Part shown: positions 1 through 7,300 of the stretch, piece by piece | Position numbering within the stretch: position 1 is the first letter of the stretch | How the letters are laid out: each line of letters starts with the position of its first letter | NCBI GenBank assembly: GCA_946184215.1 | Contig: CAMHER010000071.1 | Location: 1 to 8,670 of the forward strand | DNA from: an uncultured Clostridia bacterium | Lineage (GTDB): Bacteria > Bacillota > Clostridia > Oscillospirales > Oscillospiraceae | Direction: 5' to 3' | Length of the DNA stretch: 8,670 nt | Notes under the pieces: generated by a model | The model's input: the letters and a program-made list of their open reading frames with translations, nothing else | What the model was told of the DNA's origin: nothing | Databases searched by the model: none | Translations under genes and position numbers: made by a program

Positions 1-259
1 CTTTGTAGATATCCCGGTAGCCCCGCATGTAGCTCTTTGCAGTCACAGCGGCGAAGCGATCGCTCCACGACCCCAACTCTTTCTCATTTTCAAGAGAGAA
101 GAATGCGCTCACATCGGTGATCCCGGCCTCTTTGAGCCAGGTCTTCCGCATACGGCCGTATTTGCAGAACGGGGGAGAGTCTTCTAAGACCAAGTCGGGA
201 AGCAGACAGCCGCCGACTTCAGATGCCGTCCAACTCTTTCGTGAGCGCACAGATCTCAT
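1..259 (-). CDS. TnpV-like small protein, partial at left edge, possibly a remnant
   Basis: On the minus strand a frame stays open from an ATG at 259 through the window edge (86 complete codons). It begins inside the last codons of pepF, in another frame. From about residue 14 it reads EVGGCLLPDLVLED and then FCKYGRMRKTWLKE. This resembles, from memory, the conserved N-terminus of TnpV proteins, small accessory proteins of unknown function found on Clostridia mobile elements (pattern roughly 'GxYLxPDLxLPE...GKYGxxRxxYLKE'). The rest (ITDVSAFFSLENEKELGSW and onward to SYMRGYRDIYK) does not match what I recall of the family. No ribosome site precedes the ATG at 259, the GTG at 250 or the ATG at 150, so the start is uncertain. 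The similarity begins at the pepF stop codon, as if the 5' end were lost. It could be a remnant, a divergent complete gene or a chance open frame. Confidence 0.35.
   Translation of the reverse strand, partial: MRSVRSRKSWTASEVGGCLLPDLVLEDSPPFCKYGRMRKTWLKEAGITDVSAFFSLENEKELGSWSDRFAAVTAKSYMRGYRDIYK
179..219 (-). repeat. Inverted repeats at the pepF 3' end, weak terminator candidate
   Basis: Two perfect inverted repeats lie just after pepF. The first is AAGTCGG (192-198) with CCGACTT (213-219), loop 14 nt. The second is GTCTT (179-183) with AAGAC (186-190), loop 2 nt. Read on the minus strand, the first stem is followed by only a short mixed run (GGTCTT) and not a clear T tract, so intrinsic termination is doubtful. 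The repeats also fall inside the TnpV-like frame, which would conflict with termination if that frame is expressed from the same transcript. Confidence 0.3.
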
Positions 260-2024
260 CGATCATGTCGCTGACAACACGGATGGCATGACGCAGCGGC
301 AGATCGGAAGTGATATCGACCCCGGCCAGATTCGCCAGTCCGACAGGATCCAGCGTACCTCCCGCGGAGAGCATTCTTTTCCATCGATCAACGGCCGGTG
401 CTCCTTCCCGCCGGATGTCCGTCGCTGTCTGGGTGGCCAGCGTCAGACCCGCGCTGTAGGTATAGGGATACAGCCCCACATAGTAATGCATCTGCCTCAT
501 CCAGGTGAGCTCGCAGCCTTCCGTCAATTCTACCGCATCTCCCCAGAAGACCTCCAGACTCCGCCGGAAGAGCCCGTTCAGTACCTCGGCGTTGACGGAA
601 CCTCCCGCATCTATGATTTTCAGCACCTCACGCTGATACCAGGCTTCCCGCAAATGCGTCACAAAATTGTGATAATACGTATTTCCCACCAAAGTGGAGA
701 GCACCCAGCGCCTGAAGCGCTTATCGCTGTTGGTTTTCAGCAGGTACTGTCCCAGGAGCAGTTCGTTGAGAGTGGAGGGGGCCTCCACCAGATAAAGGGA
801 GCACTCTCTGTCATAAAAAGACTGTGCCGCATTGCACAGGCGGTCATGGCCTGCATGGCCGAGTTCGTGGGCTACCGTGAAAACATCCGCCATGCGGCTG
901 TTCCATGTCAGCAGGATAAAAGAGTTTTTGCCATAAAGAGATTCGCAGTTTCCCCCGGTATCTTTGCCTTTATTCTTTGCGAAATCAAACCAGCGCCGAT
1001 CAAACGCTTCATCGACCATCCGTGCATAGTCTTCGCCGAGGACGGAGAGCGCGCCGCGGATAAGCTTCCTGGATTCCGCTATGGTGACCCGGGGATCATA
1101 GCCGCTGTCCAGAGGCAGCTTCAGATCGGCAAAGGTCATTCTGTCCAGCCTGTGTATTCCGGCGATCAGGCGGGCGTATTTTCGCATGGAGGGGGCCAGC
1201 AGCTCGGTGATAAGGTCGATCTGCCGGTCATACAGATTCTGGCTGATGTGCTGGCGAAAAAGATCTGCTTCGGTTATGGAACGAAATCCCCGCTGCTGTG
1301 CTTCTATCCGGCAACGGGTCAGAAAAGCGTTGTAGCAGGCAGCCGTTGTGTTTTCGTATTGCCGCAGCTTATGGGAAAATGCGCGGAAAGCCGCGCGGCG
1401 GACCGCCGTATCGGCCTCGAACTCGTAGTCATCCTCAAAGAGTGAATATCCCAAAGGAAAGGTCCTTCCGTCCGCTTCAAAGGGATCAAATCGCATATCA
1501 GCTAGTTTGGCGCTTTGATATATTTCGTAAGGGGCGTCCAATACCGGAGAAAAAGCGGCCAAAGCCTTCTCCGCCTCAGGATGCAGTCTGTGGGGTTTGC
1601 TGCGGTAGATCTCCTCCAGATAATGGCGGCTGCGGCCGACTCTTTCAAGCGCGGCAGCAAACACGCTGTCATCGGCGGCGCTTATTTCGCTCTCTATGAA
1701 AGAGAGCCTGCTTTGAAGTTCGGCGCGGAGAGCTGTCATCTGCGCATTGCGGTCCTGCCGAAGCGTATCCGTGTAATCAACGGAGAGCGACAGCTCCGCA
1801 TAGGCGGACGTATGCTGCAGCAGAATGCAGAACTGCTCGTACTGTTCCAGACAAGCTATCATGGTGTCCGGCCCGTCCAGTTTCCCTTTAAACTCCGTCA
1901 CTATGCTTTCGGCGAGGCGCTTCACTTTTTCCACGGCGTCCGTGTATTCTTCCTCGGTTCTGAAAAGCAGCGACAGATCCCATGTCTCGCGCACGGGAAC
2001 ATCTTTTCTCTCAGGTAATTCCAT
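219..2024 (-). CDS. pepF: M3B family oligoendopeptidase F
   Basis: This is a zinc metallopeptidase that cleaves short peptides in the cytoplasm, after oligopeptide import or protein turnover. The protein is 601 aa, the usual size for family M3B. The zinc site is HELGH at residues 386-390, preceded by DVFTVA. The third zinc ligand is probably E414 in VEAPSTLNE, 28 residues after the first His, the spacing expected for M3 enzymes. A C-terminal HYYVGLYPYTYSAGL stretch (from about 513) matches the substrate-binding His/Tyr segment of the family. There is no signal peptide or membrane segment. The ATG at 2024 is chosen because GAGG lies about 5 nt upstream; the in-frame TTG at 2042 would add six residues without a ribosome site. 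The gene follows the GH3 gene after 26 bp with no terminator between, so the two are probably co-transcribed. The family is firm; the physiological peptide substrate is unknown. Confidence 0.95.
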   Translation of the reverse strand: MELPERKDVPVRETWDLSLLFRTEEEYTDAVEKVKRLAESIVTEFKGKLDGPDTMIACLEQYEQFCILLQHTSAYAELSLSVDYTDTLRQDRNAQMTALRAELQSRLSFIESEISAADDSVFAAALERVGRSRHYLEEIYRSKPHRLHPEAEKALAAFSPVLDAPYEIYQSAKLADMRFDPFEADGRTFPLGYSLFEDDYEFEADTAVRRAAFRAFSHKLRQYENTTAACYNAFLTRCRIEAQQRGFRSITEADLFRQHISQNLYDRQIDLITELLAPSMRKYARLIAGIHRLDRMTFADLKLPLDSGYDPRVTIAESRKLIRGALSVLGEDYARMVDEAFDRRWFDFAKNKGKDTGGNCESLYGKNSFILLTWNSRMADVFTVAHELGHAGHDRLCNAAQSFYDRECSLYLVEAPSTLNELLLGQYLLKTNSDKRFRRWVLSTLVGNTYYHNFVTHLREAWYQREVLKIIDAGGSVNAEVLNGLFRRSLEVFWGDAVELTEGCELTWMRQMHYYVGLYPYTYSAGLTLATQTATDIRREGAPAVDRWKRMLSAGGTLDPVGLANLAGVDITSDLPLRHAIRVVSDMIDEICALTKELDGI

Positions 2025-2050
2025 ATTAACCTCACACCGCAATATAGATT

Positions 2051-4318
2051 CTACAGGAGCTCCAGCGATTTCCAGTCTTCCGACTCCGAATTCAGTCCGA
2101 CTGTGAAACGATACGTTCCCTTGTCCGCATGCAGGCTGCCGTCAGCGGAAACATGGCAAAACGCATCAGAGCCGAGCGTAAACACAAGCTCTCGCTCCTC
2201 CCCGGGATCCAGCGCCAGTTTTTGGAATGCCTTCAGTTCTTTTACCGGAGTCAAGGCCTCCGCTGAAGGGCGGCGCATGTACAACTGGACCACCGTCTGT
2301 CCGCAGCGCGGGCCGATGTTTTTGACCATAGCTCTCACGGTGACCGGGCCCGCTTCCGCAGCATTCCGGAGTTCCGCTTTTTCCGCACCGAGCTCAAACC
2401 CGGAAACCGAAAAATCCGTATACCCCAGACCGTATCCGAAGGGGAACAGAGGGGAATTGGGAATATCGATATAAGCCGAGACATAATACGGTATCTTTGT
2501 GTTCTCCGCCTTTGGCCGGCCTGTGTTGAAATGGTTGTAATACACCGGGACCTGTCCCAGACAGTATGGCATGCTCATGGACAGCCTTCCTCCCGGCTCG
2601 GCGCTCCCGGTAAGAAGATCGAGTATCCCGTTCCCGCCTTCCGTTCCCGGCATCCATACCAGCAGCACGGACCGGCTCAGCGCGCAAACCTCTCTCAGAT
2701 CCAGCGGCCTGCCTGTAAAGATCACACTCACGATGTTCCTGTTGGCAAGCTGCAGCGACCTCAAAAGCTTAAGCTGATCCTCCGGCAGCGTCAATTCGCC
2801 TCTGCTTGCTCCTTCTCCGCTCATCAGGCGATGCTCCCCCAAACAAGCGACAACTGTTTCGGCAGACTCCGCGGCGGCAACCGCTTCTTTAAGCATGGGA
2901 TCGTCCGAGATCTCGATCTGAGGAGGAAATGCGTCCTCTCGAAAAGCCATGACTGCGCTCTCTTCAGACTTTGGCCCAAGATCTTCCCGGCATGTCATTC
3001 TGCAGCCCTTTGAAAAGATAAACTGTCTGCCCTGCACGCGCGCAAATTCCTCTGCCGCCTGTCTGATGCTGACTGTGTCTTCCGGGTCCGTAGAAACGGC
3101 CCAGGCACCGTGAAGCTCTTTGCTATCGACATAGGGTCCTATAAAAACAGTTTTTCTCTCCGGTGCTATCGGAAGAAGCGGCTGCTTGCCGGTATTTTTC
3201 AGGAGCACAGAGCATTCACACACGGCCTTCCTGGCAAGCGCCCGGCTGACAGGCGAAAGAATCGTTCTCTCTTCCCCGGCCGGGGTCACTCCTCGAAGCG
3301 GATCTTCAAACAGTTTGAGCCGGTTTTTCAGTTCCAGCACCCTGAAAACAGCGCTGTCCAACTGCGCTTCGGTAATCTCACCCTCACAGACGAGCGCCTC
3401 CAGATGGCGTGCGTATGCAAACGAGCACATATCTATATCCACGCCGCAATGCATAGCGAGCTTTGCAGCTTGGCGCAAATCACTGCATACGCCTCGCGTC
3501 GCCAGTTCTCCGACAGAGTTCCAGTCGGAGATCAGTACTCCTTCAAACCCCCAGTCTTTACGCAGCGTTGATCGAAGCAATTCCTCATTGCCCGTAGCAG
3601 GGATGCCGTCAATGGCGTTAAACGAGCTCATAACCATATCCGCTCCGGCATTGAGCGCCTCCCGGTAGGCCGGTAGATAGAATTCCCGCAGCTGGCGCCC
3701 GCCCAGATCTGCTCCTGTATAATCCCGTCCCGCCTCTGCAGCGCCGTAAGCGGCAAAATGTTTGATGCAGGACGCGACGCGCCCTTTCTCCGGCATCTTC
3801 CCATCACATCCGCGAAAGCCTTCAACAGACGCTTTTCCCAGCTTAGCGTTCAGGAAAGGATCCTCTCCGAATGACTCCATCACGCGTCCCCATCTCGGAT
3901 CGCGCACAAGGTCAAGCATCGGCGCAAACGTGACGTGAAGGCCTGAGGCGGCACTCTCCGCCGCCGCCGCGGCAGAACACTGCTTTACCAGCTCCGGTGA
4001 AAAGGAGGCCCCCAGGGCAAGCGGTATCGGAAAGGCGGTTCGAAGACCGTGGACGACGTCGTGCATGAACAGAAGCGGTATATGGTGAGGGTGCCTCTTC
4101 AGATGCTGCATCTGTATATCCGCCGTTGTTTTTGCCCCAAAGATACCAAGCGTACTGCCGACAAGCGCAAGCTCTTCATCTGTCGGCCTGCCGTCCGTTT
4201 TTGTTCCCGTATCGGCCACTCCCGACAGGAAATACTGACCGGGAATCTGTACAAGCTGAAAGACTTTCTCTTTCAGACTCATGCTGTTCAGAAGATCTCT
4301 AAGCTGTTCTTCTTTCAT
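2051..4318 (-). CDS. bglX: Glycoside hydrolase family 3, beta-glucosidase type
   Basis: This 755-aa enzyme is predicted to release terminal beta-linked sugars from oligosaccharides. The N-terminal (beta/alpha)8 domain (about 1-335) carries MHDVVHG (85-91), GRVMESFGEDPFL (144-156), KHF (186-188) and the nucleophile motif LISDW with D265. The second domain (about 385-585) holds GEHRLMSGEGASR, where E502 is the likely acid/base by analogy with characterised GH3 beta-glucosidases. FGYGLGYT (627-634) leads into a C-terminal fibronectin III-like domain (about 655-745). The length is normal and no PA14 insert is seen. No signal peptide is present, so it should act in the cytoplasm on imported sugars. 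NagZ is unlikely because its KHxPGHG loop is absent. The ribosome site is a weak GGGGG 8 nt before the ATG. The gene leads the two-gene unit with pepF and diverges from the kinase. Whether it prefers glucosides, xylosides or mixed substrates cannot be read from sequence. Confidence 0.94.
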   Translation of the reverse strand: MKEEQLRDLLNSMSLKEKVFQLVQIPGQYFLSGVADTGTKTDGRPTDEELALVGSTLGIFGAKTTADIQMQHLKRHPHHIPLLFMHDVVHGLRTAFPIPLALGASFSPELVKQCSAAAAAESAASGLHVTFAPMLDLVRDPRWGRVMESFGEDPFLNAKLGKASVEGFRGCDGKMPEKGRVASCIKHFAAYGAAEAGRDYTGADLGGRQLREFYLPAYREALNAGADMVMSSFNAIDGIPATGNEELLRSTLRKDWGFEGVLISDWNSVGELATRGVCSDLRQAAKLAMHCGVDIDMCSFAYARHLEALVCEGEITEAQLDSAVFRVLELKNRLKLFEDPLRGVTPAGEERTILSPVSRALARKAVCECSVLLKNTGKQPLLPIAPERKTVFIGPYVDSKELHGAWAVSTDPEDTVSIRQAAEEFARVQGRQFIFSKGCRMTCREDLGPKSEESAVMAFREDAFPPQIEISDDPMLKEAVAAAESAETVVACLGEHRLMSGEGASRGELTLPEDQLKLLRSLQLANRNIVSVIFTGRPLDLREVCALSRSVLLVWMPGTEGGNGILDLLTGSAEPGGRLSMSMPYCLGQVPVYYNHFNTGRPKAENTKIPYYVSAYIDIPNSPLFPFGYGLGYTDFSVSGFELGAEKAELRNAAEAGPVTVRAMVKNIGPRCGQTVVQLYMRRPSAEALTPVKELKAFQKLALDPGEERELVFTLGSDAFCHVSADGSLHADKGTYRFTVGLNSESEDWKSLELL

Positions 4319-4336
4319 AGGACATGCCCCCGTTTA

Positions 4337-4346
4337 GCAGATTGAA
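4337..4346 (-). promoter_or_regulatory. Shared upstream motif, TTCAATCTGC copy before the GH3 gene
   Basis: Read in the GH3 direction this is TTCAATCTGC, in the predicted GH3 leader 19 nt before the start codon. The identical sequence lies at 7371-7380 before the binding-protein gene. Here it overlaps the -35 box of the kinase promoter, so a protein bound to it could control the kinase operon, the GH3 unit or both. Confidence 0.35.
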
Positions 4347-4370
4347 TCTCTTTATGGCGAGTGATATAAT
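4342..4370 (+). promoter_or_regulatory. Sigma-A-type promoter of the kinase-regulator operon
   Basis: TTGAAT (4342-4347) and a perfect TATAAT (4365-4370) are separated by exactly 17 bp, close to consensus. Transcription should start near 4377, giving a leader of about 42 nt before the kinase start. This suggests the sensory operon has good basal expression. The -35 box overlaps the shared motif copy at 4337-4346, so the operon may be autoregulated. Confidence 0.75.
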
Positions 4371-4388
4371 TATTTCGGTTATTGGCAA
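4361..4388 (-). promoter_or_regulatory. Candidate promoter of the GH3-pepF unit
   Basis: Reading leftward, TTGCCA (4388-4383) and TATCAC (4366-4361) are 16 bp apart, a moderate sigma-A-type match. They would start transcription about 35-40 nt before the GH3 start codon. The -10 overlaps the -10 of the opposing kinase promoter by two bases, so the two promoters would compete. The assignment is by eye and other hexamers are possible. Confidence 0.35.
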
Positions 4389-4389
4389 T
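4381..4389. promoter_or_regulatory. Small palindrome ATTGGCAAT in the divergent promoter region
   Basis: ATTG-G-CAAT is a perfect odd palindrome placed between the two start codons. It overlaps the candidate -35 of the GH3 promoter and lies just downstream of the predicted kinase transcription start. The longer arms AGTGAT (4360-4365) and ATCACT (4391-4396) flank it as a second, widely spaced inverted repeat. An operator role is possible, but nine bases can occur by chance. Confidence 0.25.
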
Positions 4390-4391
4390 CA

Positions 4392-4401
4392 TCACTTTTC
4401 T
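4392..4401 (-). promoter_or_regulatory. Shared upstream motif, AGAAAAGTGA copy before the GH3 gene
   Basis: Read in the GH3 direction this is AGAAAAGTGA, starting 83 nt before the start codon. The identical 10-mer starts 88 nt before the binding-protein start codon at 7332-7341, also in the gene's direction. It is a candidate binding site for the response regulator encoded here. No other evidence of binding is visible. Confidence 0.35.
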
Positions 4402-4418
4402 TTTTCAAAGGAGGGGGA

Positions 4419-6143
4419 ATGGAAACCATGAGCAAAAAGTCCATATTCAACCGTTTCACTCCGGCTGTGATCATCCCCGTCATTCTTCTTGTGATACTTG
4501 TCAATATTGCCAGCTTTACAGTTTTATATCAAAATGACAGACGAGTCGCGAAAACCGCCGCGGAGCTGAATCATCTCTATGTTGCCGAGACGGACAAAAA
4601 CCTTCGACTTATTCAGGAATATCTGTTTCTGCTGCAGCGCAACGAGGGTTCATTCGACATGATCCGGTCAGAGGACGAATGGACGCGCATGCATGCGAAA
4701 CTGGAGCTTCAGAAAAGTCTGGAGACCACTATCAGCGGCTTTTCGCTTCTGGATTATATTTTTACTTATGATCTTCAGAGCAGTGAACTGTTATATGCGT
4801 ATGGTCCGGGCAGCACACAGCAGACGCGCAAGGGTATCCGCACATATCTCGAGAGCGAACTGTTCACGGGGACTCCGGTACCCGGCAATTGGGAAGTTGT
4901 GTCTATCGCCGGAGAGAGCTACCTGCTCACCCTTCTGGAGTCAAAAAAAGTCTTTCTCGGGGCTTTGGTTCGAATGGCGGACTTTGAGGAACCACTGCGG
5001 CAACTCAGCTCAGAGAGCAGTTTTCTTTCTGTCGTGACGGATGATAAGATGATTCCGGCGAGCCATCTCGTCTTTCTTGAAGAAAACGGTATCCAGCTGA
5101 AGGCAAGTACGGACTTCTATCTTACCGGAACCCGAAATCATTATTATGTTCGCACAGACCGCTCAGACGCGGCCCCTTATTGTCTGTGCCTTGTTCTGCC
5201 GCGCACTTTTCTGACCGGGCCGGGAGGTTTTTTCCTGATCACGCTCCTGCTGGTATCCGTTTCTGCAGTTGCGCTGATTCCGCTCCTTACCCGCCTTATC
5301 CGAAAGGACGTGGTTGAGCCTCTTAAAGTGTTGGACACCGCTATAGAGGAAATCAATTCCGGGGATGCACTCTATCAGATCCCGCTGCGGGACGACCCGG
5401 AAGAATTCGTACGGGTTGATAAGGCTTTCAACAACATGACCCGGCAATTGCACGAGGCAAAGATTCGCGCATATGAGGATGTGATCGAAAAACAGAAACT
5501 GCGTCTGAGCTATCTTCAGATGCAGATCCGGCCTCATTTTTTCATGAACGCGCTGACAACGGTATCAAACTTTGCCCGCCTCGGGAAGCAGAACGAGCTT
5601 GACAGCTTTATCGGATATCTGGCCTCGTATCTGCGCTACATGTTCCGGTCCAACCTCACACTCGTCCCCTTTAAGGAAGAGCTCGCTCATATGGAGACAT
5701 ATCTGTCCATGCAGGAACTGCGCTTCAGCGGTACGCTGAGTCATGTTTTCGACATACCGGAGGATACGAAGACGGTCATGCTTCCGCCTTTCTCGGTACA
5801 TAATTTTGCCGAGAACGTCATCAAACACGCTATGGCTGAACAGGATCATGTTACTCTTTACCTTCAGGCACGCCTGAAGGACAATGCACTCCATATAACG
5901 GTCGAAGATAACGGATCGGGCATGACAGAGGAGGCCCTTCGTCAGCTTAACGATCCGGACTATAAACCGCACGCCGGTCAGAGTATAGGGGTATGGAACA
6001 CAAGGCAGACTCTGCGGCTTCTGTACGGTGACAGGGCAGGTGTGAAGATCTCGGATTCCCTTCTCGGAGGAACACTCGTGGAACTGACTATCCCATTAGA
6101 AGTTGAGGAAAGGATGCGCACGGATGAAGATCCTTTTGTTTGA
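4419..6143 (+). CDS. YesM-type membrane sensor histidine kinase
   Basis: This 574-aa sensor kinase is expected to detect an extracellular signal and phosphorylate the regulator encoded next to it. A first membrane segment spans about 14-37 and a second about 268-293. They enclose an outside domain of roughly 230 residues, of the size expected for a Cache-like sensor. A HAMP-type linker (about 294-346) and a coiled stretch lead to LQMQIRPHFFMNAL, with phospho-accepting H373, the mark of the His_kinase (PF06580) family. The ATPase domain has an N box FAENVIKHA (E465, N466), EDNGSGM (496-502) and SIGVWNTRQ (522-530). Small departures from the usual pattern are R371, F375 and M376 where family members mostly have N, L and Y. 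AAGGAGG lies 4 nt before the ATG at 4419; an in-frame ATG at 4428 is 13 nt away and is the alternative start. The signal is probably a carbohydrate, inferred from the neighbours. Confidence 0.93.
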   Translation: METMSKKSIFNRFTPAVIIPVILLVILVNIASFTVLYQNDRRVAKTAAELNHLYVAETDKNLRLIQEYLFLLQRNEGSFDMIRSEDEWTRMHAKLELQKSLETTISGFSLLDYIFTYDLQSSELLYAYGPGSTQQTRKGIRTYLESELFTGTPVPGNWEVVSIAGESYLLTLLESKKVFLGALVRMADFEEPLRQLSSESSFLSVVTDDKMIPASHLVFLEENGIQLKASTDFYLTGTRNHYYVRTDRSDAAPYCLCLVLPRTFLTGPGGFFLITLLLVSVSAVALIPLLTRLIRKDVVEPLKVLDTAIEEINSGDALYQIPLRDDPEEFVRVDKAFNNMTRQLHEAKIRAYEDVIEKQKLRLSYLQMQIRPHFFMNALTTVSNFARLGKQNELDSFIGYLASYLRYMFRSNLTLVPFKEELAHMETYLSMQELRFSGTLSHVFDIPEDTKTVMLPPFSVHNFAENVIKHAMAEQDHVTLYLQARLKDNALHITVEDNGSGMTEEALRQLNDPDYKPHAGQSIGVWNTRQTLRLLYGDRAGVKISDSLLGGTLVELTIPLEVEERMRTDEDPFV

Positions 6144-7227
6144 CGACGACAAAAGCACCATTGATATGCTCTTAAGTACAATCGACTGGGAATCCCTCGG
6201 TTTTGATGATTTTGCAGCTGTCTACTCCATTGCGCAGGCAAAGGCAGATTTTATAGAAAACGGCCCGGCCGACATCATGGTATGTGATATTGAAGCGCCG
6301 GGCGGCACAGGTCTGGACCTGCTGCGCTGGGTGCGGGAAAACGGGTATGGCACGGAAAACATCTTTCTTACGAATTACGATTCCTTTGCGTTTGCCAGCG
6401 AGGCAATAAAGCTGGACTGTGTGGAATATATCCTGAAAATGTCCCCCATATCCGATGTCGAAAATGCTGTCAGGCGTGCAATAAACCGGGTTTCTGTCAA
6501 AAACCGCCTGCATGCATTTGAAGAAAAAGCGGAACAGGAAAAAACCGCTGACGCTTCCCGCGCAAAAGATCTTCCCGTGTTCCCGGAGGAGCAATGGACG
6601 GCACTTCTCGGGGAGGGAGAAAAAGGCCCGCTGTTTCAATCGATCCAATCTTATCTGAATGAACTGAGTGCGGCGGGATGTGCTGATCGTACGGGACTGC
6701 TGCGTTTCAGCCATGCTTATCTGCACATGCTTGTCTCGGCCCTGGAACAGAGCGGGATCGCCGCGAACATCATCTTCGGAGAGGGATCCGCTGTGCGTCT
6801 GTTCAGCGCCGCTCTTGATTCTCCGTTCCATATGCTGCAGTGGGCCGACTATTCTCTCGGCGTCACCGTTCGGGAACTCGCCGCGGCAGGCGGCAGCGCG
6901 CCAGTCATAGAGCAGATCCGGAACTATCTGGACAGTCATTTTACCGAGAAGATTTCCCGAGGCGAGCTTGCCTCCAGGTACTTTTTAAGTCAGGATTACC
7001 TTTCCCATGCATTCAGCTCCCGTTACGGCCTAACTATCCCCGAATACATAAACCGTAAGAGAATCGGAAAAGCCCGGGAGGTGCTTGACAGGGGCAAGAA
7101 TGTAACGGAAGCCGCAAGCGAAGCAGGTTTCGATAACATATCCTATTTCTCAACACTCTTCAAAAAGATGACCGGAGAATCTCCAAGCGATTATATCCGC
7201 CGTGTTAAAAACACCATGCAGTCATGA
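6124..7227 (+). CDS. YesN-type response regulator with AraC-family DNA-binding domain
   Basis: This 367-aa regulator is the predicted partner of the upstream kinase. The receiver domain (about 1-122) has the acidic pocket D7-D9, phospho-acceptor D55 in MVCDIEAP, T83 in FLTNYDSF and K105 in YILKM. The Lys is followed by Met and not the usual Pro, and APGGTG replaces the common MPxMDG. A linker of about 140 residues follows. Then comes a two-helix-turn-helix AraC domain (about 263-360) with ISRGELASRYFLSQDYLSHAF and VTEAASEAGFDNISYFSTLF, ending in the typical TGESPSDYIRR. The ATG at 6124 is preferred because AGGAAAGG lies about 10 nt upstream and MKILLFDDD is the normal family start; an in-frame TTG at 6103 would add seven atypical residues. 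The 20-bp overlap with the kinase suggests translational coupling. YesN-like proteins often run to about 500 residues, so this one has a short middle region. Confidence 0.94.
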   Translation: MKILLFDDDKSTIDMLLSTIDWESLGFDDFAAVYSIAQAKADFIENGPADIMVCDIEAPGGTGLDLLRWVRENGYGTENIFLTNYDSFAFASEAIKLDCVEYILKMSPISDVENAVRRAINRVSVKNRLHAFEEKAEQEKTADASRAKDLPVFPEEQWTALLGEGEKGPLFQSIQSYLNELSAAGCADRTGLLRFSHAYLHMLVSALEQSGIAANIIFGEGSAVRLFSAALDSPFHMLQWADYSLGVTVRELAAAGGSAPVIEQIRNYLDSHFTEKISRGELASRYFLSQDYLSHAFSSRYGLTIPEYINRKRIGKAREVLDRGKNVTEAASEAGFDNISYFSTLFKKMTGESPSDYIRRVKNTMQS

Positions 7228-7243
7228 TTTCTTTTTGCTTTGC

Positions 7244-7276
7244 GCAGGGGTCTGTAGAAGGCCCCTGCTTTCTTTA
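7244..7276 (+). terminator. Rho-independent terminator after the regulator gene
   Basis: GCAGGGG (7244-7250) pairs perfectly with CCCCTGC (7262-7268) over an 11-nt loop, and TTTCTTTA follows at once. It begins 17 nt after the regulator stop codon. The GC-rich seven-pair stem and T-rich tail fit an intrinsic terminator. It would separate the constitutive kinase-regulator transcript from the binding-protein transcript, so the latter needs its own promoter. Confidence 0.8.
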
Positions 7277-7300
7277 TCTAAAAGGATACGGCGTGAGACT

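Noticed and set aside
117..1445. Long plus-strand open frame (442 codons) opposite pepF
   Set aside because: It lies antisense to an unmistakable M3B peptidase with an intact zinc site. It has no recognisable domain and no ribosome site, so it is a codon-usage shadow.
2025..2042. Earlier TTG start for pepF at 2042
   Set aside because: It would add MRCEVN with no ribosome site, while the ATG at 2024 has GAGG about 5 nt upstream and gives the normal family N-terminus.
3730..3770. NagZ-type beta-N-acetylglucosaminidase identity for the GH3 enzyme
   Set aside because: The NagZ KHxPGHGxxxxDSH loop is replaced by KHFAAYGAAEAGRDY, and the protein has the long BglX-type architecture with a fibronectin III-like C-terminus.
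6103..6123. Earlier TTG start for the response regulator
   Set aside because: The extension lies over the ribosome site itself, and receiver domains normally start directly at the MKILLFDDD strand.
6172..6939. Minus-strand open frame of 255 codons opposite the response regulator
   Set aside because: It is antisense to a clearly conserved regulator, starts with no ribosome site and its translation shows no known motif.
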